Counted from the stretch's first letter, positions 44,674-55,418 are shown. The stretch: DNA of 64,000 bases from Winogradskyella litoriviva (GCF_013249065.1 NZ_JABRWQ010000004.1:124001-188000); one strand, 5' to 3'. A program made the numbers and translations. The notes: a model not told the origin generated them from the sequence alone.

Positions 44674-45762
44674 TTATTTAATTGGCCTATTGTTCATTAA
44701 GTTGTCAAATAGACACTCATATTTTGACAATATAATTTCGCTACTATATCTACTTGTTACAGAAAGATTAATTGTTTTAGAATCAAATAGTTTAGTTTTA
44801 TTATTTTTATTTAAATAGTTAATAAAATCTGTTTCGTTATCAACAATATATCCATTAATTCCATTTTGTATAATTTCATCTATACCTCCAGGAGCTGCAA
44901 ATGTAATTACTGGTGTTCCCGTAGCACAACTTTCTATCATAACATTAGGAAACCCTTCTACAAAAGAACCATTTAAAAATACATCACTTTCTCTTAAATA
45001 TTTTGGAACTTCTTTTGTGTATGGAATATGTATCACTTTGTCTGATAAATTCAATTTATTGATTTGCTCAGTTATTTCATTTAATTTTGACCCATTTCCA
45101 ATTATTGTGTATCGGAAATCATGGTCTAATTTTGATAGTAAATTAAGTAATCTTTTGTGTCCTTTTCTTTCATGTAATGCTCCAACTGTAATATATTTAA
45201 CTATGGAGTTTTGTTTTTTTCTGTCTTTTAAAGTAAATCCTTTAGTAATTGGGTTATTTATAGTAATAAGTCTGTTGGTGTCGATATTGTTTTCTGATAT
45301 TATATCTTTAAGCATATCGTTAGATTGACATATTATTACATCTAAAACTTTTAAACTTTTTTTGTGAATAATAGAAAAAATTGTATTGTTTTTAGAATTC
45401 ATTTTGTTGCGCACACTACCTACATTTGCTTCTCTACCAATAAATTTTATTTTTTTAAATAATGGAGACACTAACGCTAATAAACTATTTACATGACCTA
45501 TAGAGCAGATAACAATATTGGGCTTTTCATTTTTAAAAACATTTATAATTGTAAAAATACCTTGAGTAATTTTAGTTTTATTTAAATAAATGATTCTAAT
45601 ACCTTCTGTATTATAAACAACATCTTTTTCAAAACCAAAAATCACCATAAAAGGCTCAAACTTTGATTTATCTATGTTTTGGGCTATATATGTCATAACA
45701 CGTTCCGCTCCACCAGCTTTTAGAGAGGGTAAAACAAAACATATTTTTGTTTTTTTATTCAT
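44674..45762 (-). CDS. GT4 glycosyltransferase
   Basis: 362 residues. N-terminal PSLKAGGAERVMTYIA near 12-27 and C-terminal TVGALHERKGHKRLLNLL and FLNGSFVEGFPNVMIESCATGTPVITF. Start overlaps the stop of the polymerase gene by eight bases, implying coupling. Part of the repeat-unit assembly; specificity unknown. Confidence 0.88.
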   Translation of the reverse strand: MNKKTKICFVLPSLKAGGAERVMTYIAQNIDKSKFEPFMVIFGFEKDVVYNTEGIRIIYLNKTKITQGIFTIINVFKNEKPNIVICSIGHVNSLLALVSPLFKKIKFIGREANVGSVRNKMNSKNNTIFSIIHKKSLKVLDVIICQSNDMLKDIISENNIDTNRLITINNPITKGFTLKDRKKQNSIVKYITVGALHERKGHKRLLNLLSKLDHDFRYTIIGNGSKLNEITEQINKLNLSDKVIHIPYTKEVPKYLRESDVFLNGSFVEGFPNVMIESCATGTPVITFAAPGGIDEIIQNGINGYIVDNETDFINYLNKNNKTKLFDSKTINLSVTSRYSSEIILSKYECLFDNLMNNRPIK

Positions 45763-47065
45763 ACATCATTAATTTTTTTCGAATAAAAGATTCATTATCA
45801 TTTTTATCAATATATGAGTATATTGGGATTAACATTATAACCATATAAACATCATAATCTGAGTAAAATAAGAAGTTGTTATGAAACATAGAGTGTATAA
45901 TATAACCTGTTACATAAAGAGTAAACAATATTTTATAAGTAGAAATATGCATTTTTATATGCTTAAAAAGAAAAATAAAAAATAGTATTATTACAGGGTA
46001 TCCAAATATTGTATAGTTAAATCCAACATTTACAAAACCGTTATGAGAAGGTAATACTAGTACTGCTTCTTTTCCAAATTTATAAAACATCTCACGTCGA
46101 ACTTCAGCATATTCCTCACTAGTTATTCCAAGAGGATGAGTAGCTACTGCGTATAAACCTGTTAGCCATAATAAGTCCCTATGAGAACCTTCATCATCTA
46201 GTTTAGTAAGACGAGAATCTTTATTTCCTGTAAAAAAGGATTCAATTTTATTAATAAAAACCAATGAAGCGATTAGTCCAATTAATGTAAAAATGACTTT
46301 GTAAGAATTTAGTTTTTCGTTATGAATAAATACAAATACACCTAATAGAATAAAAAATTCGGCTAAAATTAATGATCTTGTCTGGGTTAAAAATGAACAA
46401 ACTAAAATTAGGCTAATTATACCTAAATAAACACCTTTTTTTTGTCTAAAATACATATAAATATTCAAGAAAAAAGTACTCAATAAAAAATATGAAAAGG
46501 TAATAGCGGAAGGAAATGGACCAGATGCTCTAAACCTAATGCCAATACCTAATTTTATATATTCTTCCTGATTATTTAATTTTTTAGCGATTCCTTCACT
46601 CGCCTCTATACTTGCAAAAAGAGTCTTTTTTATAGCCATCATCGATGAAGAAATAGGTGACAATGGATGTTGTAGAATAGCAAAAACACAAATTAAAACA
46701 TGAACTCCAATAATGATATTAACAAATTTAATATTTTCTTTGGCTATAAGGTAGAATAGAAATGAAAAAACTATGTATGAAAAGCATTTTACTAAACCTA
46801 TAAGTATAAATTCAGAGTCATAATTAAGTATTGCTACCATCCTCAGATTCATTAATAATTGTAATAAAGTTAGTATAAATAAAAACAGATTATATCGTCT
46901 AAAAAAAGTATTAGTTTGAAAAGCAAATAGATATTCTTTAAAGAATACGAAGAAAAATATAAATTCTAATAATCTATCATAACTAATACCACCGACTTTA
47001 AAATTTATAAAAACATTGTTTACTCCTAATAGAACGGCAATAATAATAAACCCAAGAGTTCTCAT
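45755..47065 (-). CDS. O-antigen polymerase/ligase-like membrane protein (Wzy candidate)
   Basis: 436 residues with about ten to twelve membrane segments. A large loop near 130-185 holds IGIRFRASGPFPSAITFSYFLLS, and another near 275-335 holds GSHRDLLWLTGLYAV and PSHNGFVNVGFNYTIFGYP, the pattern of O-antigen ligase/polymerase (Wzy/WaaL) proteins. It is placed between a flippase and glycosyltransferases, so Wzy is the best role. Overlaps both neighbours (four and eight bases). Confidence 0.82.
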   Translation of the reverse strand: MRTLGFIIIAVLLGVNNVFINFKVGGISYDRLLEFIFFFVFFKEYLFAFQTNTFFRRYNLFLFILTLLQLLMNLRMVAILNYDSEFILIGLVKCFSYIVFSFLFYLIAKENIKFVNIIIGVHVLICVFAILQHPLSPISSSMMAIKKTLFASIEASEGIAKKLNNQEEYIKLGIGIRFRASGPFPSAITFSYFLLSTFFLNIYMYFRQKKGVYLGIISLILVCSFLTQTRSLILAEFFILLGVFVFIHNEKLNSYKVIFTLIGLIASLVFINKIESFFTGNKDSRLTKLDDEGSHRDLLWLTGLYAVATHPLGITSEEYAEVRREMFYKFGKEAVLVLPSHNGFVNVGFNYTIFGYPVIILFFIFLFKHIKMHISTYKILFTLYVTGYIIHSMFHNNFLFYSDYDVYMVIMLIPIYSYIDKNDNESFIRKKLMMYE

Positions 47066-48570
47066 TTAATTAGTTTAATTTTACGTGCAATTTTTTTTGC
47101 ACCGTTTGGTAAATTTTCAATAATTTGTTTAAGCATGTCTAAATTATGTTTATTATAATAGATACTTTTTTTGTGTCTTATTGCAATAATAAACAAAGGA
47201 AGAATAACTATCGCAGAAAAAATTAACGCGAATATCATTGAATAATAATCAGATAAAAGAAATATTAATATAATTAGAATAATCGGAGAGAATATAATAA
47301 ACATTCTAAAGTGTAAATTTAAGAAATCTATAAACTTAAACTTTAATATTTTATGAATTCTGTAAGAAACCTGAATATAATTAATCACTGTTGCAAAAAG
47401 CACTCCTAATGCTACTCCATTCAATTCCCAAAAATTAAGCCCAACATAAGTACTGATAGCCATTATTGCGGCAAATATAATTTGGTATTTTGCACTTTTA
47501 TATACATAGCCTAAAGATTTTAAAAAAGATTTATTTATTCTTGTGCCAAATCTAAAACAAAAACCAATTATGAGAATTTGAAATGGCAAAATAACGGAAG
47601 TCCATTGATTTCCTAATAAAACATTAACGAGAAGTTCTGCATTAAACATTAAAAATACAGAAACAGGCAGGAGGATAATTAAACAAAAAGATATACTGAA
47701 AAAATAAAATGAGGTAAGTTTTTTTACATCATTTTGTATACTAGATAAAACGGGAAATAATACTTTATCATATAATTGTCCAAAAAAGCTTGCAGGAATT
47801 GATAAAAACTGAAAAGCTTTTGAATACACACCCAAACTAGCTTCTCCTAAAAATTTACCGACAATAATATTATCTGAATTTTCAGCAATAAAATTAAAAC
47901 TAGAATCTAAAGTAAAACCTGAACCAAAAACCAATATATCTTTGTACGTTTTTTTATTTGCTATCAACGTAAAAGAAGGCTTTACAAGAAACATTACTAG
48001 AATAAAATTTATTAGAAGCATTGCTAATTGACCATATATTAGTGCCCAAAGACCCATTCCCATATAAGCCAAAATTATTGAAACTAAACCATAACCTAAG
48101 AAATAAGATATTGACCTACATTTTACTATTATGGAAAATTTAAGTTCACGTTGTAAAATAGAGAAAGCTACACCAGTAAAACTCTTTAATGGAAAGAAAA
48201 ATGAGAAAAACTGAATAGGTTCATCAAGGTTTTCTAAATTAAAAAAAATGGCAATTAAAGGGGCAATAAAATAAAATAGAGTACCAATAATACTTCCTAA
48301 AATAAAAGAAATTGCAAAACTTAGAGAAATATGCTTTTTTGTCAATTTTTCCAATTGAACAATGGCACTACCAATACCCATTTGGGTAAAAATATCGGAA
48401 AAATTTACAAATATTAATATAATGCTCATCACACCAAATTCCGCAGGAGTTAATAAGCGGGATAGGACGGCAATAATTAATAATTGAATTACAGTATTGA
48501 AAATATTTCCAAAGAACATCCAAATAAGACCAGTAATTCCGGATTTAGTTTTAGAAATATTATTGTTCAT
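47062..48570 (-). CDS. Polysaccharide flippase, WzxC-like (MOP superfamily)
   Basis: 502 residues with about 12-14 membrane segments. The start SGITGLIWMFFGNIFNTVIQLLIIAVLSRLLTP and YKDILVFGSGFTLDSSFNFIAENSDNIIVGKFLG are typical of the WzxC/RfbX group of oligosaccharide-lipid flippases. It would move lipid-linked repeat units across the inner membrane for polymerisation. It is the first gene of the leftward run of the locus, with a 663-base gap upstream. Confidence 0.9.
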   Translation of the reverse strand: MNNNISKTKSGITGLIWMFFGNIFNTVIQLLIIAVLSRLLTPAEFGVMSIILIFVNFSDIFTQMGIGSAIVQLEKLTKKHISLSFAISFILGSIIGTLFYFIAPLIAIFFNLENLDEPIQFFSFFFPLKSFTGVAFSILQRELKFSIIVKCRSISYFLGYGLVSIILAYMGMGLWALIYGQLAMLLINFILVMFLVKPSFTLIANKKTYKDILVFGSGFTLDSSFNFIAENSDNIIVGKFLGEASLGVYSKAFQFLSIPASFFGQLYDKVLFPVLSSIQNDVKKLTSFYFFSISFCLIILLPVSVFLMFNAELLVNVLLGNQWTSVILPFQILIIGFCFRFGTRINKSFLKSLGYVYKSAKYQIIFAAIMAISTYVGLNFWELNGVALGVLFATVINYIQVSYRIHKILKFKFIDFLNLHFRMFIIFSPIILIILIFLLSDYYSMIFALIFSAIVILPLFIIAIRHKKSIYYNKHNLDMLKQIIENLPNGAKKIARKIKLIK

Positions 48571-49233
48571 AAAATGATTGCAATTAGCGGATAAAAGTGC
48601 AACAATTATTTCTAAACTTATAATATTTTCGATTAAAGATCATTGTAAAGGTTTAATTGGTTTTTGAGGTATTTCTTTTAATTGACCTATGGTAATGTAC
48701 TATCTTTTCTATAATTAAAGGCTTTTTTTTAGTATCATATCAATGACAAAATAGATTTTAGTTGAAGTCTTACATGGGTTTTTGTATTAAATTTCTTCAT
48801 TCTTCTGATTGTTAATATTTTGTATATAAAATAATTTTTATTTTTTATGTGGGCATCTATATAGTCATATTTTTGAGAAGAGTTAATAATTTTAATTAAA
48901 TATTTTTCTAAGCGTAAATAATAATAATAAATAATCGCTTAATTTTTATTATCTAATATAAGTTACTGTAATTTAAAGTGTTGTTTTTGTTAAAGTTTGT
49001 AAATAATTAAATTTTATAATCTTTTTTTCAATTTGGTTCGTATTTATTAAAATCAGAATGATTGTTTAATTATTTGCAAATAACTACATCTTAAATTGTA
49101 AGGTTATTACTTACAAAAATATACATTATATCGAATAACTGTGGATTTTAACTGTTTTTGTTATAATATTTGTTTTTTTTGCCATGTGAATGATTGATAA
49201 AGACTTTTTAAATTTTCAAATCCCTAACAATAA
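48571..49233. other. Long AT-rich divergent regulatory gap
   Basis: 663 bases with no supported gene, between the leftward flippase gene and the rightward giant T9SS protein. A plus-strand -7-like TATTTTTG lies at 48868-48875. A weak hairpin TAAGCG/CGCTTA (48909-48941) with five following Ts comes after it. Near the giant gene are two inverted repeats, listed separately. No consensus promoter could be placed firmly for either flanking gene. Confidence 0.5.
49070..49116. promoter_or_regulatory. Two inverted repeats upstream of the giant T9SS protein
   Basis: TTATTTGCAAATAA (49070-49083) is a perfect 14-base palindrome. TTGTAAG (49096-49102) and CTTACAA (49110-49116) are perfect arms around a seven-base spacer. 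They lie about 115-165 bases before the ATG at 49234 and could be binding sites for a regulator. No T-tract follows, so they are not terminators. Confidence 0.45.
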
Positions 49234-52200
49234 ATGATTGATTTTAATTTTCAAATAAAAAAAGTATTACCACTATTTTTTTTGTTTTTTATATTTACGG
49301 TTAATTGCTTTTCTCAGCAATTAGCTTTTCCAGAAGCTCAAGGTTTTGGGAAATATGCAACTGGAGGTCGAGGAGGTGTTGTATATAAAGTTACAAATAC
49401 TAATAATGATGGACCAGGAAGCTTAAGAGCTGCTGTTGAAGCGTCAGGACCTCGTACAGTAATTTTTGAAGTAAGTGGTACTATAAATTTAACTAGTAAT
49501 TTAAGGGTTTTAAATAGTAACCTAACTATTGCAGGGCAAACTGCGCCTGGAGAAGGAATTTGCTTAAAAGGTGCTTCTTTTATTGTTATGGCTCAAGACG
49601 TCATTGTAAGATACATGAGGTTTAGACTGGGGGATAATGGATATAAAGATGCAAATGGTAATGTTGTAGGTTCAGACGGACCAGATGCTGACACTGTAGC
49701 TATTTTTACTAGCCCAAATTCTACTCGTAATATTATATTTGATCATTGTTCTATAAGTTGGTCTATTGACGAAAATGTTGGTATTAGTGGACATTCTGAT
49801 TTAACTAAAACTGTTTCAAATGTTACTTTTCAATATTGTATATTTTCAGAAGGATTATTCGCTAGTCATCATGGAGACGGCTCACATTCTATGGGGTTTC
49901 TTATTAATAATTTTACTAAAAATGTAACACTATATAAGAATTTATTTGCAAATAATAGAGAAAGACACATAAGAGCAGGTGGAGGATGTAGTTTTGAAAT
50001 GATAAATAATGTTATATATAATTACACTTATTCATCAGTAATAGGACCTGCTAATAAATTTTCTGTTATAAATAACTATTATAGAGAAGGTACTGAAGGA
50101 GTTTCCGTATCCTATATTGTTGATTTTAGTTCACAAAGTGGTTTTAATATGTCCGAAACAGAAGCTTATGCATCTGGTAACATTAACAATTCAAATAAAC
50201 CCGAATTTGATAATCTTTTCATTCCTTATCAATTAGATACTCCTTCAATTGATTCTGGTATAACACCAGATTCGGTTGATGATGCAATTGCAGATGTATT
50301 AGAGAACGTAGGTGCCATATTACCTCAAAGAGATGAGGTAGACTCTAGAATAATTGAACAGTATAATAGTAATACTGGTGCAATAATAGATACACAAGAA
50401 CAAGTAGGTGGTTATCCAGTACTAAGTTCTTTACCTGCTTTGGAAGATTCAGATGAAGATGGCATGCCAAATGATTGGGAAACAGCTAATAGTTTAAATT
50501 ATTCAGACCCAGCAGATAGAAATATAATAAATGTTAACGGATATACTAATTTAGAGCATTATTTAAATGGTATTGAATTAGATTTAAATGGCGTAATACC
50601 TGTTACAGGTGTTGAAACTTCTCCAGAATCAATTTTCTTAAATATTTCAGAATCAGAAACTATTATCCCATTGATATTTCCTGAAGATGCTACTAATCAA
50701 TATGGTTATTGGATTTCTGACGACCCATCTATTGCCACAGTTGCAAATAATGGAACAGTCACAGGTATTTCCGAGGGTGAAACAGAGGTTAGATTCTATA
50801 CAAGTGATGGAAATTATATGGACTCTACTTATGTAAATGTGACTGATGTTTACATACCCTTAGTTTCGGTATCTATTTTACCAGAAACTCAAACTTTAGC
50901 TTTAGACGATGAATTACAGTTAACATTATCTGTAACTCCTATTGATGCTTCAAATGTTTTTGGTACATGGACTAGTAGTAATGAATCCGTAGCTTTAGTA
51001 GATGATAATGGGAATTTAACCCTTATAAATGAAGGAGAAACAGAAATTAGTTTTGTTTCTGTTGATGGAGTACAGTCTTCAACAGCTTATATTACAGTGA
51101 CGGATGATTTTTATGGAACTTACCATCTATATAATGCAACTACGGATGTGTTATTAAATGTAATAGAAGAAGATACTTCCATTGATATAAATACAAGCGG
51201 AACTCAAATTAATTTTAGAAGTATCCCACAAGATGGTGACGCAAATATATCAGTAGAGAGTGTTGAAGTTACTTGGACAGGTCAATCAGAAGGGTATTGG
51301 CTCGAAAGTTCGCCATTATATGCAGGTATGTCTAATCATAATGGTCTTAATTTTGAGCCTTATGCTATAGAGGAAGGTGAGTATTTGTTCACAGTAAAAT
51401 ATTATAGTGAGAATTCAGGTGAAGGAGAAGTAGTAGCGATAGATACATTTAAATTAGTTTTTTTTTATGATGTTGGAGTTACTGCTGATGCTGGTGTAAA
51501 TCAAGATATTTGTGAAGGAGAATCGGTAACATTAACAGCTTCTGGCGGCTCAAATTATTTGTGGAATACTGGGGAAACTACTGAAACTATAACAGTCACC
51601 CCATTAACATCAGAAACCTACAATGTTACTGTTTCAGATGATGACGGGAATTTTGATAGTGATAGTGTAAATGTTTCTGTTTACCCTGTACCAATTGCAT
51701 TTGCTGGAGAAGATCAAAATATATGTGAGGGTGAATCCGTAGTTTTAATTGCGACTGGAGGAACAACTTATTTATGGAGTACAGGAGAAACATCTGATAC
51801 GATAGAAGTAAATCCTGTTGTTGATACTATTTATACTGTAGAAGTAAGTTCAAACAATTGTTCAAGTATAGATGAAGTTACGATTTTTGTAAATGAAATT
51901 CCAGATTTAATTCTTACAGAAGATTTGAATATTATTGAAGGTGAATCAGCTATATTAACCGTTGAAGGAAATGATAATTACATTTGGAGTACTGGAGATA
52001 TAACAGAATCTATAACTGTAAGCCCTTTATCTACAACGACTTACTCTGTTAGTTCAACTGGATTAAATGGCTGTGTAGCTACTAAAAGTGTTACCGTTAC
52101 GGTTCTACCAGAAGTTATTGCAAATGCTGGGGAAGATATTACAATTTGTAGTGGTGAGACAGTTTCTTTATTAGCAACAGGTGGGTCTAATTATTTATGG

Positions 52201-55200
52201 GATTCAGGGGAAATAACAGATGAGATTACCGTAAGTCCATTAGAAACAACAACTTATGTCGTAACTGTACAAGATGATTATGGTAATTCAAATTCTGATG
52301 AAGTAACTGTATTTGTTAACGAATCACCAAATATTACTGTTAATGACAACATGTATATGATGGTTGGTAATTCCGTTACATTAACTGTTTCTGGAGCTAA
52401 CTCCTATTTATGGAGTACCGATGAAATTACCGAGTCTATAATTGTAAGTCCTGTTGTTACTACAACTTATACTGTTACAGGTTCTCTTGAAAATGGATGT
52501 CAAGATATCGAAGAAGTTACAATAACTGTAGTAGATGTTTTATCTGCTAATGCTGGAGATGACGTTTCCATATGTGAAGGAGAGAGTATTATTATGAATG
52601 CTTCTGGCGGTATAACATACACATGGAATACGGGAGACACAGGACCATCACCAATATTTACACCAGATGAAACCACAACATATTATGTTACTGTGACAGA
52701 TGGTTTCGGTAATTCTGATACAGATAGTATAACCGTTACAGTTAATGCTTTACCTATAGCAGATGCAGGGGAGAGTCAAACAATATGTTTAGGCGAGTCA
52801 ATAATATTAACTGCTAACGGTGGTGAAACTTATTTGTGGAGCACCGGTGAAACAACTTCATCTATTAATGTAAATCCGCAAATAGATACTGTTTATTCTG
52901 TTGAAGTTTTTTCAACTTCATGTTCTGATATCGATGAAGTTGAAATATTTGTATCTGAAACCCCAGAATTGTTGCTAACAGAAAATGTGTCAATATTTGA
53001 AGGAGAATCAGTAACCCTTCAAGTTTCTGGCTCAGACAATTATTTATGGAGTACAGGAGAATTTACCGATTCTATAATAGTAAGTCCATTACAGACAACT
53101 ACTTATAGTGTTATAGGTACCTTAGAAAATGGTTGTAATAGTACCGAAAATGTAACTGTAACTGTATATCCAGAAGTTATTGCGGATGCAGGAAATGATG
53201 TTACTATTTGTTCTGGCGAAAGTATTACCCTACATGCTTCAGGAGGAGTTACTTATTTATGGAGTACAGGTCACTCTGTATCATCACCAACTTTTATTCC
53301 TAATGAAACTACAACTTATACTGTAACTGTTACTGATGGTTTTGGAAATTCAGATACCGATAGCGTTACGGTAACAGTGATTGATTTGCCTAATATTACT
53401 GTTACTGATAATTCGGTAATTGTATTGGGTGAAAGTATAACCTTAGAAGCTTTTGGAGCTGAAACCTATTTTTGGAATAATGGTAATACCTCAAATTCAA
53501 TAACAGTTAATCCAACTACAACAACAACTTATACAGTTACTGGTTATAATTCGACAAATTGTTCGGTTACAGAAGAGATAACTATCACAGTTGTTCCTCA
53601 AGTAGAAGCAAATGCAGGCTTAGATTCAAATATTTGTTATGGTGATAGTATAACCTTAGTTGCTTCAGGAGGGAGTATTTATAATTGGGATAATGGAGCA
53701 ACTACAGCAGAAATAACTTTGAGCCCTTTAGAAACTTCAACTTATACCGTTACGGTATCGGATAATTATGGTAATTCAGATACAGATAGTGTTACAATTA
53801 CAGTTAATGAATTACCAATTATAAATGTATCTGAAAATGTCACAATAATAGAAGGAGAAAGTATTGATTTATATGTAAATGGTGCATTATCTTATTTATG
53901 GAGCACGGGTGAGACGTCGAATATAATCACTGTTAATCCAACACAAACAACAACTTACTTAGTTACTGGGTATTCAAGTCTTGGTTGCCAAAATTCAGCT
54001 GAAGTAACTGTTACTGTGATACCAGAAGTCAATGCAAATGCGGGTAACGATGTTTCTATATGTGTAGGTGAAAGTGTAACTTTAAATGCAAATGGAGGTT
54101 CTAATTATATATGGAGTACAGGTCAAACTGGCGAATCAATTACTGTAAGTCCTATTTCAACGGAGACATATACAGTTATGGTAACCGATGTATACGGTAA
54201 TTCAGATTCAGATAGCGTTACAGTAACAGTTAATGAATTACCAATTATCAATGTATCTCAAGATGTTACCATAATTGAAGGAGAAAGTATTGATTTATAT
54301 GTCAATGGTGCATTGTCCTATTTATGGAATACTGGAGAAACATCAAGCACAATAACTGTTAGTCCAACAGAAACAACAATTTATACTGTTTTTGGTACAT
54401 CAAATTCTTGTGATAGTATAGTTGAAGAAATTGTTGTGACGGTAACTCCATTATTTGTTGCCTCAGCTGGTATAGATGAACATATATGTGATAATTTAAA
54501 TTATGAAGTTGTTCTTACGGCTAATCAAGGAGATAATTACTTATGGAGCACAGGAGAAACTTCACAATCAATTATTGTTAGCCCATTATCTACTACGACA
54601 TATCATGTAACAATCACAAATGGAGGGCAGGTAGATACCGATTCAGTAACAGTTTATGTCAATCCAAGTCCAGAAGTTGTCATTGAAAATGGTGAAAGCG
54701 TAGATATTATGAGTGGAGACTTTATAACATTATCCGCCTCCGGAGCGAATACTTTTGAATGGAATAACGGTGCTACTCAGCCAAATATAGCAGTGAGTCC
54801 TTCCGAAACTACTACATATGAAGTGAGAGGATACGTTGGAGACTGCTATGATGAGAAACAAGTTACGGTTAATGTATTACATCCAGTTATAGCTGATGCA
54901 GGTGAAGATTTTACTATTTGTTTAGACGAAGTAGTAATGTTAACGGCAACTGGAGGTGATGATTATGTTTGGAATACAGGAGAAACAACTCCTACAATAC
55001 AAGTGTCTCCGTTGGAAACAACTGAGTATACTGTTACAGTTTTTAATGCTTTAGATTTTGATGAAGCTTCTGTAATAGTGGAGGTTGATTTAGATTGTAC
55101 CACACAATCAAATAATCCATTAGATAATGAAATTTATAATGACTTGGATTTAAATATATACCCAAATCCAGCTAATAACATGGTAAACGTTAAATTAATT

Positions 55201-55395
55201 GGCAGTAGAGATATTTCAGAAATTCATTTTTATGATGTAACGGGTAAATTAATAAAACAGAAAATAATTACAAATGAAGATTTAGCTCCGATAGTAACAT
55301 CTCAGATAGATATTAGTTCGTTTCAAGCAGGAGTATACTTTGTTAAAGTATTAGATGATAAAAATGCGATCACTAAAAAGCTTTTAGTTGAATGA
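49234..55395 (+). CDS. Giant secreted pectate-lyase-like protein with 17 Ig-like repeats and a T9SS sorting domain
   Basis: 2053 residues. A signal peptide ends near CFSQ (residue 28). Residues about 30-400 form a right-handed beta-helix pectate lyase-like domain: FPEAQGFGKYATGGRGG, GPGSLRAAV, LTIAGQTAPGEGI, DHCSISWSIDENVGI, NNRERHIRAGG. A TSP3-like calcium loop DSDEDGMPNDWE is near 406. Two Big2-type Ig domains (about 454-540 and 545-628) and an unassigned domain (630-745) follow. Residues about 747-1955 hold 17 tandem Ig/PKD-like repeats of about 71 residues. Residues 1970-2053 are a type A T9SS sorting domain (NIYPNPANN...YFVKVLDDKN...KKLLVE). It is exported across the outer membrane by T9SS. 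The substrate could be the polyuronate made by the locus or an external pectin-like polymer. Confidence 0.9.
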   Translation: MIDFNFQIKKVLPLFFLFFIFTVNCFSQQLAFPEAQGFGKYATGGRGGVVYKVTNTNNDGPGSLRAAVEASGPRTVIFEVSGTINLTSNLRVLNSNLTIAGQTAPGEGICLKGASFIVMAQDVIVRYMRFRLGDNGYKDANGNVVGSDGPDADTVAIFTSPNSTRNIIFDHCSISWSIDENVGISGHSDLTKTVSNVTFQYCIFSEGLFASHHGDGSHSMGFLINNFTKNVTLYKNLFANNRERHIRAGGGCSFEMINNVIYNYTYSSVIGPANKFSVINNYYREGTEGVSVSYIVDFSSQSGFNMSETEAYASGNINNSNKPEFDNLFIPYQLDTPSIDSGITPDSVDDAIADVLENVGAILPQRDEVDSRIIEQYNSNTGAIIDTQEQVGGYPVLSSLPALEDSDEDGMPNDWETANSLNYSDPADRNIINVNGYTNLEHYLNGIELDLNGVIPVTGVETSPESIFLNISESETIIPLIFPEDATNQYGYWISDDPSIATVANNGTVTGISEGETEVRFYTSDGNYMDSTYVNVTDVYIPLVSVSILPETQTLALDDELQLTLSVTPIDASNVFGTWTSSNESVALVDDNGNLTLINEGETEISFVSVDGVQSSTAYITVTDDFYGTYHLYNATTDVLLNVIEEDTSIDINTSGTQINFRSIPQDGDANISVESVEVTWTGQSEGYWLESSPLYAGMSNHNGLNFEPYAIEEGEYLFTVKYYSENSGEGEVVAIDTFKLVFFYDVGVTADAGVNQDICEGESVTLTASGGSNYLWNTGETTETITVTPLTSETYNVTVSDDDGNFDSDSVNVSVYPVPIAFAGEDQNICEGESVVLIATGGTTYLWSTGETSDTIEVNPVVDTIYTVEVSSNNCSSIDEVTIFVNEIPDLILTEDLNIIEGESAILTVEGNDNYIWSTGDITESITVSPLSTTTYSVSSTGLNGCVATKSVTVTVLPEVIANAGEDITICSGETVSLLATGGSNYLWDSGEITDEITVSPLETTTYVVTVQDDYGNSNSDEVTVFVNESPNITVNDNMYMMVGNSVTLTVSGANSYLWSTDEITESIIVSPVVTTTYTVTGSLENGCQDIEEVTITVVDVLSANAGDDVSICEGESIIMNASGGITYTWNTGDTGPSPIFTPDETTTYYVTVTDGFGNSDTDSITVTVNALPIADAGESQTICLGESIILTANGGETYLWSTGETTSSINVNPQIDTVYSVEVFSTSCSDIDEVEIFVSETPELLLTENVSIFEGESVTLQVSGSDNYLWSTGEFTDSIIVSPLQTTTYSVIGTLENGCNSTENVTVTVYPEVIADAGNDVTICSGESITLHASGGVTYLWSTGHSVSSPTFIPNETTTYTVTVTDGFGNSDTDSVTVTVIDLPNITVTDNSVIVLGESITLEAFGAETYFWNNGNTSNSITVNPTTTTTYTVTGYNSTNCSVTEEITITVVPQVEANAGLDSNICYGDSITLVASGGSIYNWDNGATTAEITLSPLETSTYTVTVSDNYGNSDTDSVTITVNELPIINVSENVTIIEGESIDLYVNGALSYLWSTGETSNIITVNPTQTTTYLVTGYSSLGCQNSAEVTVTVIPEVNANAGNDVSICVGESVTLNANGGSNYIWSTGQTGESITVSPISTETYTVMVTDVYGNSDSDSVTVTVNELPIINVSQDVTIIEGESIDLYVNGALSYLWNTGETSSTITVSPTETTIYTVFGTSNSCDSIVEEIVVTVTPLFVASAGIDEHICDNLNYEVVLTANQGDNYLWSTGETSQSIIVSPLSTTTYHVTITNGGQVDTDSVTVYVNPSPEVVIENGESVDIMSGDFITLSASGANTFEWNNGATQPNIAVSPSETTTYEVRGYVGDCYDEKQVTVNVLHPVIADAGEDFTICLDEVVMLTATGGDDYVWNTGETTPTIQVSPLETTEYTVTVFNALDFDEASVIVEVDLDCTTQSNNPLDNEIYNDLDLNIYPNPANNMVNVKLIGSRDISEIHFYDVTGKLIKQKIITNEDLAPIVTSQIDISSFQAGVYFVKVLDDKNAITKKLLVE
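51472..55098 (+). repeat. 17 tandem Ig-like coding repeats, alternating A and B types
   Basis: Each unit is about 70-73 codons. Type A units carry ANAGxDxxICxGES, GGxxYLWSTGE and GNSDSDSVTVTVN. Type B units lack the ICxGES cysteine pair and carry IIEGES, GAxSYLWSTGE and a late cysteine. From the third unit A and B mostly alternate. Units 2-6 and 7-11 correspond one to one: 2 and 7 share CSxIDEVxIFV, 3 and 8 share LTExxxIxEGES, 4 and 9 share ICSGE, 5 and 10 begin NITV. Units 12-13 match 14-15, with 12 and 14 nearly identical (IIEGESIDLYVNGALSYLW). This indicates block duplications. Confidence 0.85.
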
Positions 55396-55418
55396 TTATT
55401 TAATATTAATATCAAAAC

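Noticed and set aside
45017-45328. 103-residue plus-strand open frame with hydrophobic sequence
   Set aside because: Antisense to a well-supported GT4 glycosyltransferase; no promoter or homology-like motif.
51472-55098. Repeated DNA that might be a CRISPR array or non-coding satellite
   Set aside because: Repeats are about 213 bases, diverged at the DNA level, in one open frame and conserved at protein level; no short identical repeats with unique spacers.
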